Below, piece by piece: positions 44,405 to 52,375 of a DNA stretch of 64,000 nt. Both the position numbers and the translations under genes were made by a program. The notes under the pieces are model-generated. The model saw nothing but the letters and a program-made list of their open reading frames with translations. It searched no databases and was not told the DNA's origin. This stretch comes from Chitinophaga sp. XS-30 (lineage in GTDB: Bacteria; Bacteroidota; Bacteroidia; Chitinophagales; Chitinophagaceae). Location of the stretch: assembly GCF_008086345.1 (NCBI RefSeq), contig NZ_CP043006.1, positions 62,001 through 126,000 on the forward strand, given 5' to 3'. How positions within the stretch are numbered: the first letter of the stretch is position 1; the number at the start of each line of letters is the position of its first letter.

Positions 44405-45501
44405 AATACACTATTTAAGAGATAAGCAAAATCATCGGCAAGTTCAAAAAATTGCTTTTCGAACTCCAAGTTGATGGACAGTTCTGGTGTGGGTTTATTG
44501 TGCATGCATTCCGCATAAGGATATTCCTGCACGGAATACTCTTGCAGTACGGCTTCTATATAACCCTTGCCATAGTCGAACAGCTTTCCCGAAAGGCTCC
44601 AGCAAAACGACACATACCGTTCCCAATAGACCATGTTTGATTCCAGTTCGTCTGTATCTCCATACTCAAGGTAGCTGCGAATGTCTGCTTTGCTGCTGGC
44701 CACTTTTATCCGCTTCCCGGGATATTGCTGATGCATCGTAAATGCCTGTTGTGCAACTTCCATTATGGCAGCTTCTGCGGGATCGCCCGGTAGCCCTTGT
44801 TCGATGCGGAAGGCAAAATCTGTCCGGTTGATTTTGGAACGCAGTCGGGTTAATAATTGTTTGCCTTGGGTTTCAATCTGTTTCAATTCTCCTATCACCT
44901 GGTCTATTTCTTCCGGATCGTCCATTTCCCGGAGGGAATTTTCCATATAATCATGCATTTCACCAATAATGGTTCCTCCTTCATAGTGGGGTACACCAGC
45001 GTGGTATAGGTGTCTGGCTATAGAAAGAAGGAGGTTTGCCGCTGCCTTTCGTCCTGATTCCATGAGTTGCTGGATGGGTTGTAGCGGGATAAAAAACAAG
45101 TGGTTACAATAAGGGTCAAAATATTTCCGGGAAACCAGCGTAAGGGGTTTACCCCGCTGTTTTACCAACCGAAGTTCAATCCCCCGCGCATTGGCTTCTG
45201 TCTCTGCACATCTAAAGGTTTCTGCGATATTACGCGGATAGGGAAGTGCTGAAAGGTGAATCCTATTAATGCCCCATGCTTCGCAGAAATAGTCCAATGA
45301 ACGCACGAAGGTTTTTTGTGTTGTTTGGATGTTAAAAAGTGAACCGCTTCCCACCCAAAGGGATGGGAAACGGTAATTTAAAAAACCACGTTCAGAAACG
45401 GCAGTGGTGCGCTGTACTGTGGACGCTCCCGAAGTGCTGCTGCGTCCGGAAGCTTGTTGATTGCGGTTGCGAATTGTCCAAGCTGTTGATACATGTTCCA
45501 T
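44401..45501 (-). CDS. PRTRC-cassette protein, probable protein F
   Basis: The 366-residue product is not certainly named; operon position and size fit PRTRC protein F. The body begins about NYRFPSLWVGSGSLFNIQTT, with helical segments ETFRCAETEANARGIELRLV and LESNMVYWERYVSFCWSLSG. The first ~40 residues are low-complexity Ser/Thr/Arg-rich (ASGRSSTSGASTVQRTTAV) and may not be the true N-terminus. Another frame (45560 down to 45378) gives an alternative N-terminal part joined by slippage at a T6 run. It overlaps protein B by 4 bp. Confidence 0.6.
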   Translation of the reverse strand: MEHVSTAWTIRNRNQQASGRSSTSGASTVQRTTAVSERGFLNYRFPSLWVGSGSLFNIQTTQKTFVRSLDYFCEAWGINRIHLSALPYPRNIAETFRCAETEANARGIELRLVKQRGKPLTLVSRKYFDPYCNHLFFIPLQPIQQLMESGRKAAANLLLSIARHLYHAGVPHYEGGTIIGEMHDYMENSLREMDDPEEIDQVIGELKQIETQGKQLLTRLRSKINRTDFAFRIEQGLPGDPAEAAIMEVAQQAFTMHQQYPGKRIKVASSKADIRSYLEYGDTDELESNMVYWERYVSFCWSLSGKLFDYGKGYIEAVLQEYSVQEYPYAECMHNKPTPELSINLEFEKQFFELADDFAYLLNSVL

Positions 45502-45560
45502 AGCGTTGTTTTTTTGGGTGAGCGGGAACGCCGTCTGCGGCGTGTGGTCTTGTTGTTCAT
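45378..45560 (-). CDS. Small overlapping ORF, possible N-terminal part of protein F by frameshift
   Basis: A 60-codon frame starts at ATG 45560, 4 bp after the protein C stop, and overlaps the annotated protein F by 124 bp in the 0/-1 relation. It encodes a basic start (MNNKTTRRRRRSRSPKK), then LWNMYQQLGQFATAINKLPD and APLPFLNVVF before TAA at 45380-45378. The TAA directly follows a T6 run, where a -1 slip would continue into LNYRFPSLW of protein F. It could be a separate small protein, a slippage-made N-terminus, or a frameshifted (broken) gene. Confidence 0.35.
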   Translation of the reverse strand: MNNKTTRRRRRSRSPKKTTLWNMYQQLGQFATAINKLPDAAALRERPQYSAPLPFLNVVF

Positions 45561-45564
45561 GGTA

Positions 45565-45786
45565 CTATCCTTTGGTGCCAAGGGTGGAGCGGAATTTATA
45601 CACGGAGCAATCCCCCTCTATAAACGGGCCTTCCACATTGGCGGTGGTCAAAATCGGGTAAGTCATGGCGTACAAATCCATTACTTCTTCCGGTGAAAGT
45701 GTGCTGTCCGGGTCATTCAGGATGATTGGTTTTTCTCCCTGCTGTTCAAAATGAAACGCCCGTTCCATGGTAGTTACTGTTAACAT
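45565..45786 (-). CDS. PRTRC system protein C (ubiquitin-like)
   Basis: This 73-residue protein matches PRTRC protein C, a small ubiquitin-like (Prok_Ub) family. It opens with a strand pair (MERAFHFEQQGEKPIILNDP), a helix (SPEEVMDLYAMTYPIL) and a last strand ending YKFRSTLGTKG. The C-terminal residue is glycine, as needed for adenylation by an E1-like enzyme; no extra tail has to be removed. It follows the protein E gene by 21 bp. The length is close to ubiquitin (76). Confidence 0.85.
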   Translation of the reverse strand: MLTVTTMERAFHFEQQGEKPIILNDPDSTLSPEEVMDLYAMTYPILTTANVEGPFIEGDCSVYKFRSTLGTKG

Positions 45787-45807
45787 GATGTATAGATTTT
45801 AAATTAA

Positions 45808-46314
45808 TTAAAACAAGGAAAGTCGGTCATCCATCGCGCGGATTTCTTCTCCGCGCTGTTCGATGGCCTCTTTAAACTGTGGGTACTCCGCCAGCTTTGG
45901 AAGCTGTGCGAGTGCTTCACCATATTTTTTTAGCGAAACCAGTTCATCCACCTTTTTTAGTTGGGCTTCGTATTTCCTGATAGCCGGATCAACCGGAGCC
46001 GTTTCTGTTTTAGTGGGAGCAGGACGGTTCACTTTTGTGGCCTGTTTAACGGCTTGCTCATACTGTCCCGCATTGGTAAAGAATGCCTGTGTGCTGCGGA
46101 TCGGTGTAACGATGGCACCAAAGAACTTTTCATCCAGTTCGGCGGCAGTAGCTTTGAAATTCAATGTAGGAAGGGTCTCTGCTTTCTTTTTGTCCAGACT
46201 GGATTTCATGCTTACGATCACTACAATGCAACCTGCATCGTCTTTTCTAACCGTGATGTTCATAATGCGTTCCTCAATTGTATTTGCTAACAGTGAGAAA
46301 AAATTAGTATTCAT
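45808..46314 (-). CDS. PRTRC system protein E
   Basis: ATG 46314 is chosen because the family begins at MNTNFFSLLANTIEERIMNI. The ~168-residue protein has an N-terminal beta-rich half (NITVRKDDAGCIVVIVSMKS, then TLNFKATAAELDEKFFGAIV) and a helical tail with charged segments (YEAQLKKVDELVSLKKYGEA). PRTRC E has no known enzyme function. It sits between the SSB gene (103 bp upstream) and protein C. Length and pattern fit the family. Confidence 0.85.
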   Translation of the reverse strand: MNTNFFSLLANTIEERIMNITVRKDDAGCIVVIVSMKSSLDKKKAETLPTLNFKATAAELDEKFFGAIVTPIRSTQAFFTNAGQYEQAVKQATKVNRPAPTKTETAPVDPAIRKYEAQLKKVDELVSLKKYGEALAQLPKLAEYPQFKEAIEQRGEEIRAMDDRLSLF

Positions 46315-46417
46315 GATCTTTGTTTTAAATGATGGAATGAACCGGCAAAGCGTTAACCAATGCGGTGGCTGCCGCTTTGCCGGAAGGGTCATTCATGCGC
46401 GTGATGGCGCAGAGGGC

Positions 46418-46801
46418 TTAGAAGGGAAGATCATCTACTGTGTTCTCTGCGGGTTGATTTGCCTCTGCTGGTTTGGCTGATGTGGCCGCGCCTTTGCTGC
46501 CATGCAGTTGGATGGAGGCCGCACGGAAAGAAACATTGCCCTGCGGTTCTCCTTTTCTGTTTACCCACACATTGGCACCGGTTATGTGGCCTTCTACCTG
46601 CACCAATTTGCCGGTGGTAATGTGCGGTGCTACGGCGGTACGGTTCCAATAACTGCAATCGAAATAGACTGTTTCCTGCTTCCACTCTTTCTGTTTGTTC
46701 GTATAGCCTCGGTTAATGGCGATGGTGAAATTCACCACTTTAGCCCCTGATTTAAATTCATGCACCCGTGCATTGCTTACGATGTTTCCTATGAGTTCCA
46801 T
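46418..46801 (-). CDS. ssb: Single-stranded DNA-binding protein
   Basis: The 127-residue OB-fold protein starts MELIGNIVSNARVHEFKSGA and contains the SSB core: VNFTIAINRGYTNKQKEWKQ, TVYFDCSYWNRTAVAPHITT, LVQVEGHITGANVWVN. It ends in an acidic tip TVDDLPF, the protein-interaction tail of SSBs. An SSB carried by a conjugative element protects the entering single strand. It lies within the leading-type block ArdC, DUF6908-like, SSB, PRTRC. Confidence 0.93.
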   Translation of the reverse strand: MELIGNIVSNARVHEFKSGAKVVNFTIAINRGYTNKQKEWKQETVYFDCSYWNRTAVAPHITTGKLVQVEGHITGANVWVNRKGEPQGNVSFRAASIQLHGSKGAATSAKPAEANQPAENTVDDLPF

Positions 46802-46851
46802 GTTTTCTAATTTTATGATTGTTAGTGAATGTTGATGAAATGGTATGCGGT

Positions 46852-47325
46852 TTACTGCTTCTTGTTTCCGGCATCATCTGAGTGGCCGGGCTGTTGTAAA
46901 AAGCCCTGTTCGGCGATATTGGACAGCCACTGGTTTGAAAAAATGGCGTGGTCGCGCTGAACTTGTATGATGCAGCCGATAATCCTTTTTTCATGAATAA
47001 CGATACTGTTCTGTTCCACGCCCATTCCGTCCATAAGGAAATAGGTAGGATAGATTTGCAAGCCGGAATAATCCTCAGGTGTAGTACGGCTGTCGATCAC
47101 CAGAAAACACATTTCCGGGTCGCGCATGGCATCGCCATTCTGGCTGTAATAATGTGCGAGACTGTACAGGTCGGCACTGCCTTTTGGGGTGGTAATATTG
47201 GTGTCCACCAACTCCATGACCAGCGGCATAAATCCTTCGTTAGTGATCCGTAACCGATCTGACTCTTTCAGTTTTTCAAGCAATTGCGCGAATATGCGGG
47301 TTGCTTTTTCGTCTAACTTTTCCAT
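46852..47325 (-). CDS. DUF6908-like element protein
   Basis: The 157-residue protein (KESDRLRITNEGFMPLVMEL, DLYSLAHYYSQNGDAMRDPE, FLVIDSRTTPEDYSGLQIYP, TYFLMDGMGVEQNSIVIHEK) resembles a small family called DUF6908 that is common in Bacteroidetes mobile elements. No catalytic motif is visible. It lies between ArdC and SSB genes (66 and 50 bp gaps). Family name from memory, so moderate confidence. Confidence 0.6.
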   Translation of the reverse strand: MEKLDEKATRIFAQLLEKLKESDRLRITNEGFMPLVMELVDTNITTPKGSADLYSLAHYYSQNGDAMRDPEMCFLVIDSRTTPEDYSGLQIYPTYFLMDGMGVEQNSIVIHEKRIIGCIIQVQRDHAIFSNQWLSNIAEQGFLQQPGHSDDAGNKKQ

Positions 47326-47391
47326 ATCGAATTTTTTAAATGATGAAATGAATATTCCTGCGCCGTGCGCACAGCTCAGGAATATTGTTGT

Positions 47392-48333
47392 CTATGCAAG
47401 CGATACTACTTGTGTGGTTTCTATAGTGTCATCCTCCGGAACGGCATGGATGTTAAGAATGTAGTTCACGGCCTTTTGAGCGTGTCCGGCGGCTTTCATC
47501 AAAAGTGTTTTATCGTTTTTGAGGGCGCGGAGCCAGCTTTGCAGATAGGCCACGGTATTGGTTATTACTTTCTGTTCAATGCCACATACCCCGCACAGGT
47601 AGGCGGCGGCTAGTTCGGCGGTGAGTTCTTCCCGGCTGTAATTTGCTCCGCCGAATCCATCGTGTTCTATCAACTCTTTACGGTTGAGCCGGGAGGGGTG
47701 GCCGGTGCTGTGTGCCAGTTCATGAAACAGGGTGGCGTAACATTCTTCTGCGCTGTGGAACAGTTCGCGGTTGGGCATGCCTACGGTATCGGTGGCACAC
47801 CGGTAGTATGCACGATCTCCATTCCAGTAAACCCCGGGCGCATGGGGCATATCGTTAACCACCTGTTCGCAGCGGTCAATTTCCGGCACGGTGCTGGCGG
47901 GTTGCTCCGGCAGCTTAAATTCAATGCCTTCCGTTTGTGCGATGTTAAACACGGTGTATTGGCGCAATACCATGCGGGGGCGTGGCTTTGTTTCTTCTTC
48001 TGGCTGATCGTTATTGTCCTGTTTGGCGGTGAGTTTTGACCAGAATACAATTGGCGTTCCTTTTTCGCCTTTCCGAATGCTTCCCCCTGCTGCCTGCGCC
48101 TGCCGGAAAGTGAGATAATAGGGATGCGGATAGCCGTAAGCGGCTGCATGAAAATTCAGCCAAAACACATTCCAGCCGTGGTAGGTTTGCCGGGTGATGA
48201 TGTTCATCGGCAATACGCCGTTCGTCCATCCTCTGCGCCAAACAATATTTCCATTATTCAATTGCTCGATCACAAAATCGGTGATGCGCTGGTAGATGTC
48301 ATTGGTAACGCTGCTGCTTGTCTGCTTTTTCAT
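47392..48333 (-). CDS. ArdC-family antirestriction protein with zincin-like domain
   Basis: The 313-residue protein has an N-terminal ssDNA-binding-type domain (DIYQRITDFVIEQLNNGNIV, then NIITRQTYHGWNVFWLNF, KGEKGTPIVFWSKL) and a C-terminal zincin-like metallopeptidase domain with LFHELAHSTGHPSRLNR (HExxHxxxxH-type). ArdC proteins protect incoming conjugative DNA from restriction. The gene is the first of the left half of the element, following a 480-bp noncoding gap, an arrangement typical of leading regions that are expressed early in the recipient. Confidence 0.93.
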   Translation of the reverse strand: MKKQTSSSVTNDIYQRITDFVIEQLNNGNIVWRRGWTNGVLPMNIITRQTYHGWNVFWLNFHAAAYGYPHPYYLTFRQAQAAGGSIRKGEKGTPIVFWSKLTAKQDNNDQPEEETKPRPRMVLRQYTVFNIAQTEGIEFKLPEQPASTVPEIDRCEQVVNDMPHAPGVYWNGDRAYYRCATDTVGMPNRELFHSAEECYATLFHELAHSTGHPSRLNRKELIEHDGFGGANYSREELTAELAAAYLCGVCGIEQKVITNTVAYLQSWLRALKNDKTLLMKAAGHAQKAVNYILNIHAVPEDDTIETTQVVSLA

Positions 48334-48811
48334 TGGTCTGTTTTTTAGTGATGAACTAAAGGCGACCGGCGTAATACGGTGGGGGACTTGCTTCGATCAG
48401 GCTTAGCTTTATTTCCCTTATCTTTTTTTTAGTGTCCCACCCACAGTGTTTTTCCGGCCTTGCCGATAGGCGTATTCCTGGAAGCGCGGGCCGGTGGAGA
48501 ACGACGTGCGAAAAAAAATACTACCTCAAGCGCCTCGTCCGGAGGACACCAACGACCGCAGAGTGTGGAGATTTTTTTTAAGCGTTGTTCGGAGCCTAAG
48601 AGCCAGATCTTCGCCGTGCAGCGGCGAGGCCGAAAAAACTATATTTTTAATCGTATCCCGGATCATTGATGGGGCACAAAAAAGCCCCGCTCTTTCGAGC
48701 GAGGCCTGTAGTTAGTGCGCCTATGCGCACCACTATCCCCACATAACCCTGTTCCTGGCCGGTTGCGCTCCCGCATTGCCGGCGTCCGCTTCGGGTTTAT
48801 CTTACATCCCT
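48334..48811. other. 478-bp noncoding gap upstream of the ArdC/SSB/PRTRC block
   Basis: No gene is supported here on either strand. The stretch contains several T-rich or A-rich runs, short hairpins (6-bp TCGCCG/CGGCGA stem at 48611-48627) and the terminator listed at 48678. On the minus strand it forms the long 5' region of ardC. Candidates are the operon promoter, a single-strand promoter or the transfer origin; none is proven. Confidence 0.45.
48678..48705 (-). terminator. Intrinsic terminator after the 48812-49312 gene
   Basis: A 9-bp stem (48684-48692 with 48697-48705, one wobble pair) with a 4-nt loop is followed on the minus strand by T6 (48683-48678). It lies ~110 bp downstream of the tra-side gene and separates tra transcription from the ArdC block. 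Confidence 0.8.
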
Positions 48812-49312
48812 TTATTTTTTCCTTCTGCGACCCTTTTCCGGGGCTTGCCCAACATTGGTTCTCTTCGCGTTTCGTTGAACAGGCATCGTTGTACGCTCTT
48901 TTAGATTTTTTACCGTTTCCAACAGGTATTTATCCTGAGACCAGCTATAAGGTTTTGCTGCAGTCCACGAAAGCTCCATTTCTCCTGCATGTTTTTTCCA
49001 TTCGGGTTGATGCAGGTTAACTGTTAGGTAAATACCATCCGGCAATACATCCGGTACGCCCTGCAACAAGCGTTTGCCTGCTATGAAGCTTCCTTTTCTA
49101 TTGGAGAGTACTGCATAGGTGATGTGTCGATCTGCCTGCATCTTTTCCGCTGTTTCCTTCACAAACAGCCGGTTGTCCAATTCCATTAAATGTGCATAAG
49201 CCTCGGGGAACGTCCTGAAATGCGAAGTGCTGTGAACAATGCGCTGCACGTCCTCCTTTTTGTTTTTGTCCATAATCTCGTAGCGGGATGTTACACTGTA
49301 TTCTTTTTGCAT
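48812..49312 (-). CDS. Unrecognised element protein
   Basis: The 166-residue protein (DVQRIVHSTSHFRTFPEAYA, HLMELDNRLFVKETAEKMQA, DRHITYAVLSNRKGSFIAGK) ends in a basic tail (GRRRKK). I do not recognise it. It is the last gene of the tra-side operon and is followed by a clear terminator. M14 is an alternative start. No catalytic motif is visible; a role in DNA handling would fit the basic tail but is only inference. Confidence 0.55.
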   Translation of the reverse strand: MQKEYSVTSRYEIMDKNKKEDVQRIVHSTSHFRTFPEAYAHLMELDNRLFVKETAEKMQADRHITYAVLSNRKGSFIAGKRLLQGVPDVLPDGIYLTVNLHQPEWKKHAGEMELSWTAAKPYSWSQDKYLLETVKNLKERTTMPVQRNAKRTNVGQAPEKGRRRKK

Positions 49313-49362
49313 ATCCGAAGGATGAATGGGGAATGTGAAAATTGATTTACCGATAGAGCTGC

Positions 49363-51702
49363 TTACCTCTTACCCATGCTCTTTTGCGGGCCTTTTTCGG
49401 GCTTTATCGCAGGTTGCTTACGAGGTTTACGCTTTACAGGTTCAGTCTCATCCTTCACTTTTTTTTTACTTTCCGGCGGACTCTCCTTTTGGGTATGGTG
49501 GGTGTCAATAATACTACCGGATGGTTGCGTACTTGTATTACCACTTGAAAAGCTCCGGTGTGTAATGGGCTGACCATCAACCGGAGCTTTTTGGCTGGCC
49601 CTGCGAAACGTCTCGTGCTTAAAGCTGTCGGTGAATGCCATTGGTTTGCCTTTGGCATCGTAGAGGGCAAAATCCTTGTAGGTGGGATCAGCCGCTACCT
49701 TTAGCGTTTTGTGTTTATCGTTCTCTTTCGGCGTTACGGTAACAAACTTCCCCTTTTCCAGTTCCCTTACCATGGTATCAACCATTTCCTGGCGTTCTGA
49801 CTCCACAAAATTGTACTTGCCAAAAACTGCAGCCGGATCATAGCCGTAATTCGCATCAAACCGGTTATAGAGGTGGTTGCCGTTTTCCGTTTTGGGGACT
49901 ATGCCGTTTTTATCTGGCTGAAAATTCAGGGAAATCCATGCTTTCATTTCCACGTTGTCCTTATACTTCACTTGATGCACGAAGTTGCCCAGCAAGAGGA
50001 AGCCCATTTTGGTAGTGGACAACCGCTCTTTTCTGGGAAAAAATTGCGCAAGGATCATGTCTTCCCGGATCTTATCCTGGACGGCTTTATCTGCCTCCGT
50101 CAGGGGAAAATCAATCTTCGGGTTAAACTTCACCATCAATTGATGGAAAAGGGCGGGATCTTTTTGCGCCACCTCCTTCATGGCAGCATTAACTTTCTGG
50201 CTGTGTGCTGCTTCCTCCTGTGCCAGCGCTATCGCATCCGGACTTCCCTGGCTGTTGACCGGAGGGTTGGTGATAAGGTTGACAATGCCCTTAACATCCA
50301 CATGCTTTGATTTTTTCGGAAGAACGATACCCCTGTCTATTGCGGCATACACGCCGTTGAAGTAGTGTTTGTCTTTCTCCTCATTAAAAGTATAATCCGG
50401 AAACATTTGAATGGTGGTCAACTCTCCGTTAGCCTTTTCAAAATTTTGTTTTTCGGTAAGCTGGAAATTTTCACGGGTAGCCAGCTTTTCTTTCAGCGCT
50501 TCATTGAGACGCTCACCAAATCCACTGTATTTTAGTTCAGTGGCATGATACTCGTAATTTTCAATCTGCTTCAGGTCCATACAACACGTATTAGTTGTTA
50601 AAGAAATACACCCAAGGGGGTGTGTTATTGCACGTTTATTTTTTCCTTCGGTGGCAAAGGGTTGGTGACGCAGTTGGCGGAGTTCCACATGCCGTTTATT
50701 CCCCCGCCTTTGGGTTACCTGATTGCGGTGTCCCGGGTCCTGGCGCTGCTCTGCTTGTTTCTGCTTTTGGTACGTATGGTGGTACAGCCATTTGTCGGGA
50801 TACAAATGCGCGTACTGCTTTCCGTTTTGATACGCCAGGTGAATGCTTCCTTCTACGGGATCGGTCCGTGCCACTACGGCTGATCGAGCAAAATGGCGTG
50901 CAGGTAATACGGCGGGTCTGCCCATTTGCAGTTGCTCATCGATCTCCTTCTGTTCTTTGGGTGGAATCTCAAAGAGGGCGTGCCGGTTAATGATGGCCAA
51001 CGGGGCATACGGTGTATCAACGCGTATAAGGGGCTGGTTCAGTTTGTCGTCTGGATCAGCTTTCATGTCAACGCTCATCCAGGCGTTCTGGTCTTTTACA
51101 TACACCCAGTTCCCGGTAAGGACGGCATCGCTTTGCCCAATGGTTATTTTATCGTCACTGGGGATATAACAGGCATTGATGTATTCTTTGCCTATTTGTT
51201 GCTGCAGCGCAAATAGCTTTCCCGGAAGCTGGAAGTCTGTAATAGGCACCACCATCCCAAGTAGATAGTGAAACATTTCGGGGTCTTCTTTCCGGAACTT
51301 TTCCAGTTCCCGTACTACCTCTTTGCGGAAAATATCCCGCCGGCGACTAAATGCCTCCAAGCGCTCGTTGGGAAGTATTTGAGGCGCATTGGAAAGTTTG
51401 TCTTTAAACTCCTGGGAAATAAGGGTATCCTCCGGAGATAGTTTCTTGGGGATCGCCCGTATAACGTTCCGCCCATCATAGGAATAGCTGTCAGTTTTGG
51501 GGTTACGGCTGAAGTCCAGATGATGAAACAGTATTGACGTGGAATTGTCCTCCTGCTGGTGAATGGACTCTAAACGTACGGAGAACTTCTCCGCTGCCTG
51601 CAATACCATGTGGAAGATCAGTTCTACTCTTAGCCCATCAAAGGAAAATTCAATTTCCTTTAGTTCGGCCATTAAGTTGTCAACATTTCGCTGCATATTC
51701 AT
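49363..51702 (-). CDS. Fusion of two related element proteins (tandem paralogous halves)
   Basis: The 779-residue product has two related halves. Half 1 (~1-345) contains EDPEMFHYLLGMVVPITDFQ, then LTGNWVYVKDQNAWMSVDMK. Half 2 (from M375, nt 50580) contains DPALFHQLMVKFNPKIDFPL, then LLGNFVHQVKYKDNVEMKAW. The linker (~355-374, GCISLTTNTCC) reads like former intergenic sequence, with a hairpin (50608-50623). The tail is basic and Lys/Pro-rich. Probably two ancestral genes joined by loss of a stop, or a missed frameshift. The halves resemble proteins found in Bacteroidetes conjugative elements; function unknown. Confidence 0.65.
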   Translation of the reverse strand: MNMQRNVDNLMAELKEIEFSFDGLRVELIFHMVLQAAEKFSVRLESIHQQEDNSTSILFHHLDFSRNPKTDSYSYDGRNVIRAIPKKLSPEDTLISQEFKDKLSNAPQILPNERLEAFSRRRDIFRKEVVRELEKFRKEDPEMFHYLLGMVVPITDFQLPGKLFALQQQIGKEYINACYIPSDDKITIGQSDAVLTGNWVYVKDQNAWMSVDMKADPDDKLNQPLIRVDTPYAPLAIINRHALFEIPPKEQKEIDEQLQMGRPAVLPARHFARSAVVARTDPVEGSIHLAYQNGKQYAHLYPDKWLYHHTYQKQKQAEQRQDPGHRNQVTQRRGNKRHVELRQLRHQPFATEGKNKRAITHPLGCISLTTNTCCMDLKQIENYEYHATELKYSGFGERLNEALKEKLATRENFQLTEKQNFEKANGELTTIQMFPDYTFNEEKDKHYFNGVYAAIDRGIVLPKKSKHVDVKGIVNLITNPPVNSQGSPDAIALAQEEAAHSQKVNAAMKEVAQKDPALFHQLMVKFNPKIDFPLTEADKAVQDKIREDMILAQFFPRKERLSTTKMGFLLLGNFVHQVKYKDNVEMKAWISLNFQPDKNGIVPKTENGNHLYNRFDANYGYDPAAVFGKYNFVESERQEMVDTMVRELEKGKFVTVTPKENDKHKTLKVAADPTYKDFALYDAKGKPMAFTDSFKHETFRRASQKAPVDGQPITHRSFSSGNTSTQPSGSIIDTHHTQKESPPESKKKVKDETEPVKRKPRKQPAIKPEKGPQKSMGKR
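50608..50623. terminator. Hairpin inside the fused gene at the junction of the two halves
   Basis: A 6-bp stem (50608-50613 with 50618-50623), followed on the minus strand by a T-rich ATTTCTTTAAC, lies at the linker of the fused gene. It looks like a relic terminator or intergenic structure between two former genes. Confidence 0.4.
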
Positions 51703-51751
51703 ACCACCACACTATCTGTTAAAGAATAGAAAGCTATTTTTTTGCAATGCA

Positions 51752-52351
51752 CTATCGGGGTTTACGCCCCTGCTGTTGTTGGTTCGCGGGTACCTGTTGA
51801 TAGAACCGCTTTGTCCGATGGCGCTGGACTTGTTGCTGCTGAACCTCCCCTTGTTTCTTTTGTTGCTGCTGACTTTTCTCTTGTTTGTTTTGCTCCAATT
51901 GTTGCGTTGCCTGCGGTTCCTGTTGCTGCTGTGGTTGGCCAGACGGATCTTTTTTTTCGCCGGGGGCGGCATAATTCAACGTTGGTGGAGGCGGTGATTT
52001 TTCCGTCAACCTTGAGAGGAACCGGATGACGCTCCCGATAGCGCGGAAAGGAGCCATCAGGATTGCTGCTAACCGCGGAAAGCCTAATTTGTACAAACCC
52101 GGATACAGTTTCCTTCGGGTATTGTTGTAGGTGGCTTTCATCAGCCGCAATGCGATCTTTTCTTGCCGATTTAGCCGTTCACCCTTAAAACTCTGGAGCA
52201 TGTCCTTGTACACATCAGTTTTAGCCTGCAGAAAATCACGGTCGCGGAATATGCTTGCTCCGTTGCCTTCTACCAGCTTTCTTTGTCGCTCCAGCCAGAC
52301 ATCCTCCATTTTGTCCACCCGGTTCTCTTGCAATTGATTTGAATTGTTCAT
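51752..52351 (-). CDS. Element protein with Gln-rich C-terminus
   Basis: The 199-residue protein has a helical N-terminal part (VWLERQRKLVEGNGASIFRD, then DVYKDMLQSFKGERLNRQEK) with Arg/Lys and a hydrophobic patch (GFPRLAAILMAPFRAIGSVI). A low-complexity tail of ~60 residues is rich in Gln (blocks of QQQQ). I do not recognise the family. It lies 24 bp after traN and 49 bp before the fused gene. A coat or scaffold role is possible but not supported. Confidence 0.55.
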   Translation of the reverse strand: MNNSNQLQENRVDKMEDVWLERQRKLVEGNGASIFRDRDFLQAKTDVYKDMLQSFKGERLNRQEKIALRLMKATYNNTRRKLYPGLYKLGFPRLAAILMAPFRAIGSVIRFLSRLTEKSPPPPTLNYAAPGEKKDPSGQPQQQQEPQATQQLEQNKQEKSQQQQKKQGEVQQQQVQRHRTKRFYQQVPANQQQQGRKPR

Positions 52352-52375
52352 CAGGCACCGTTTTATGGTAAAAGT

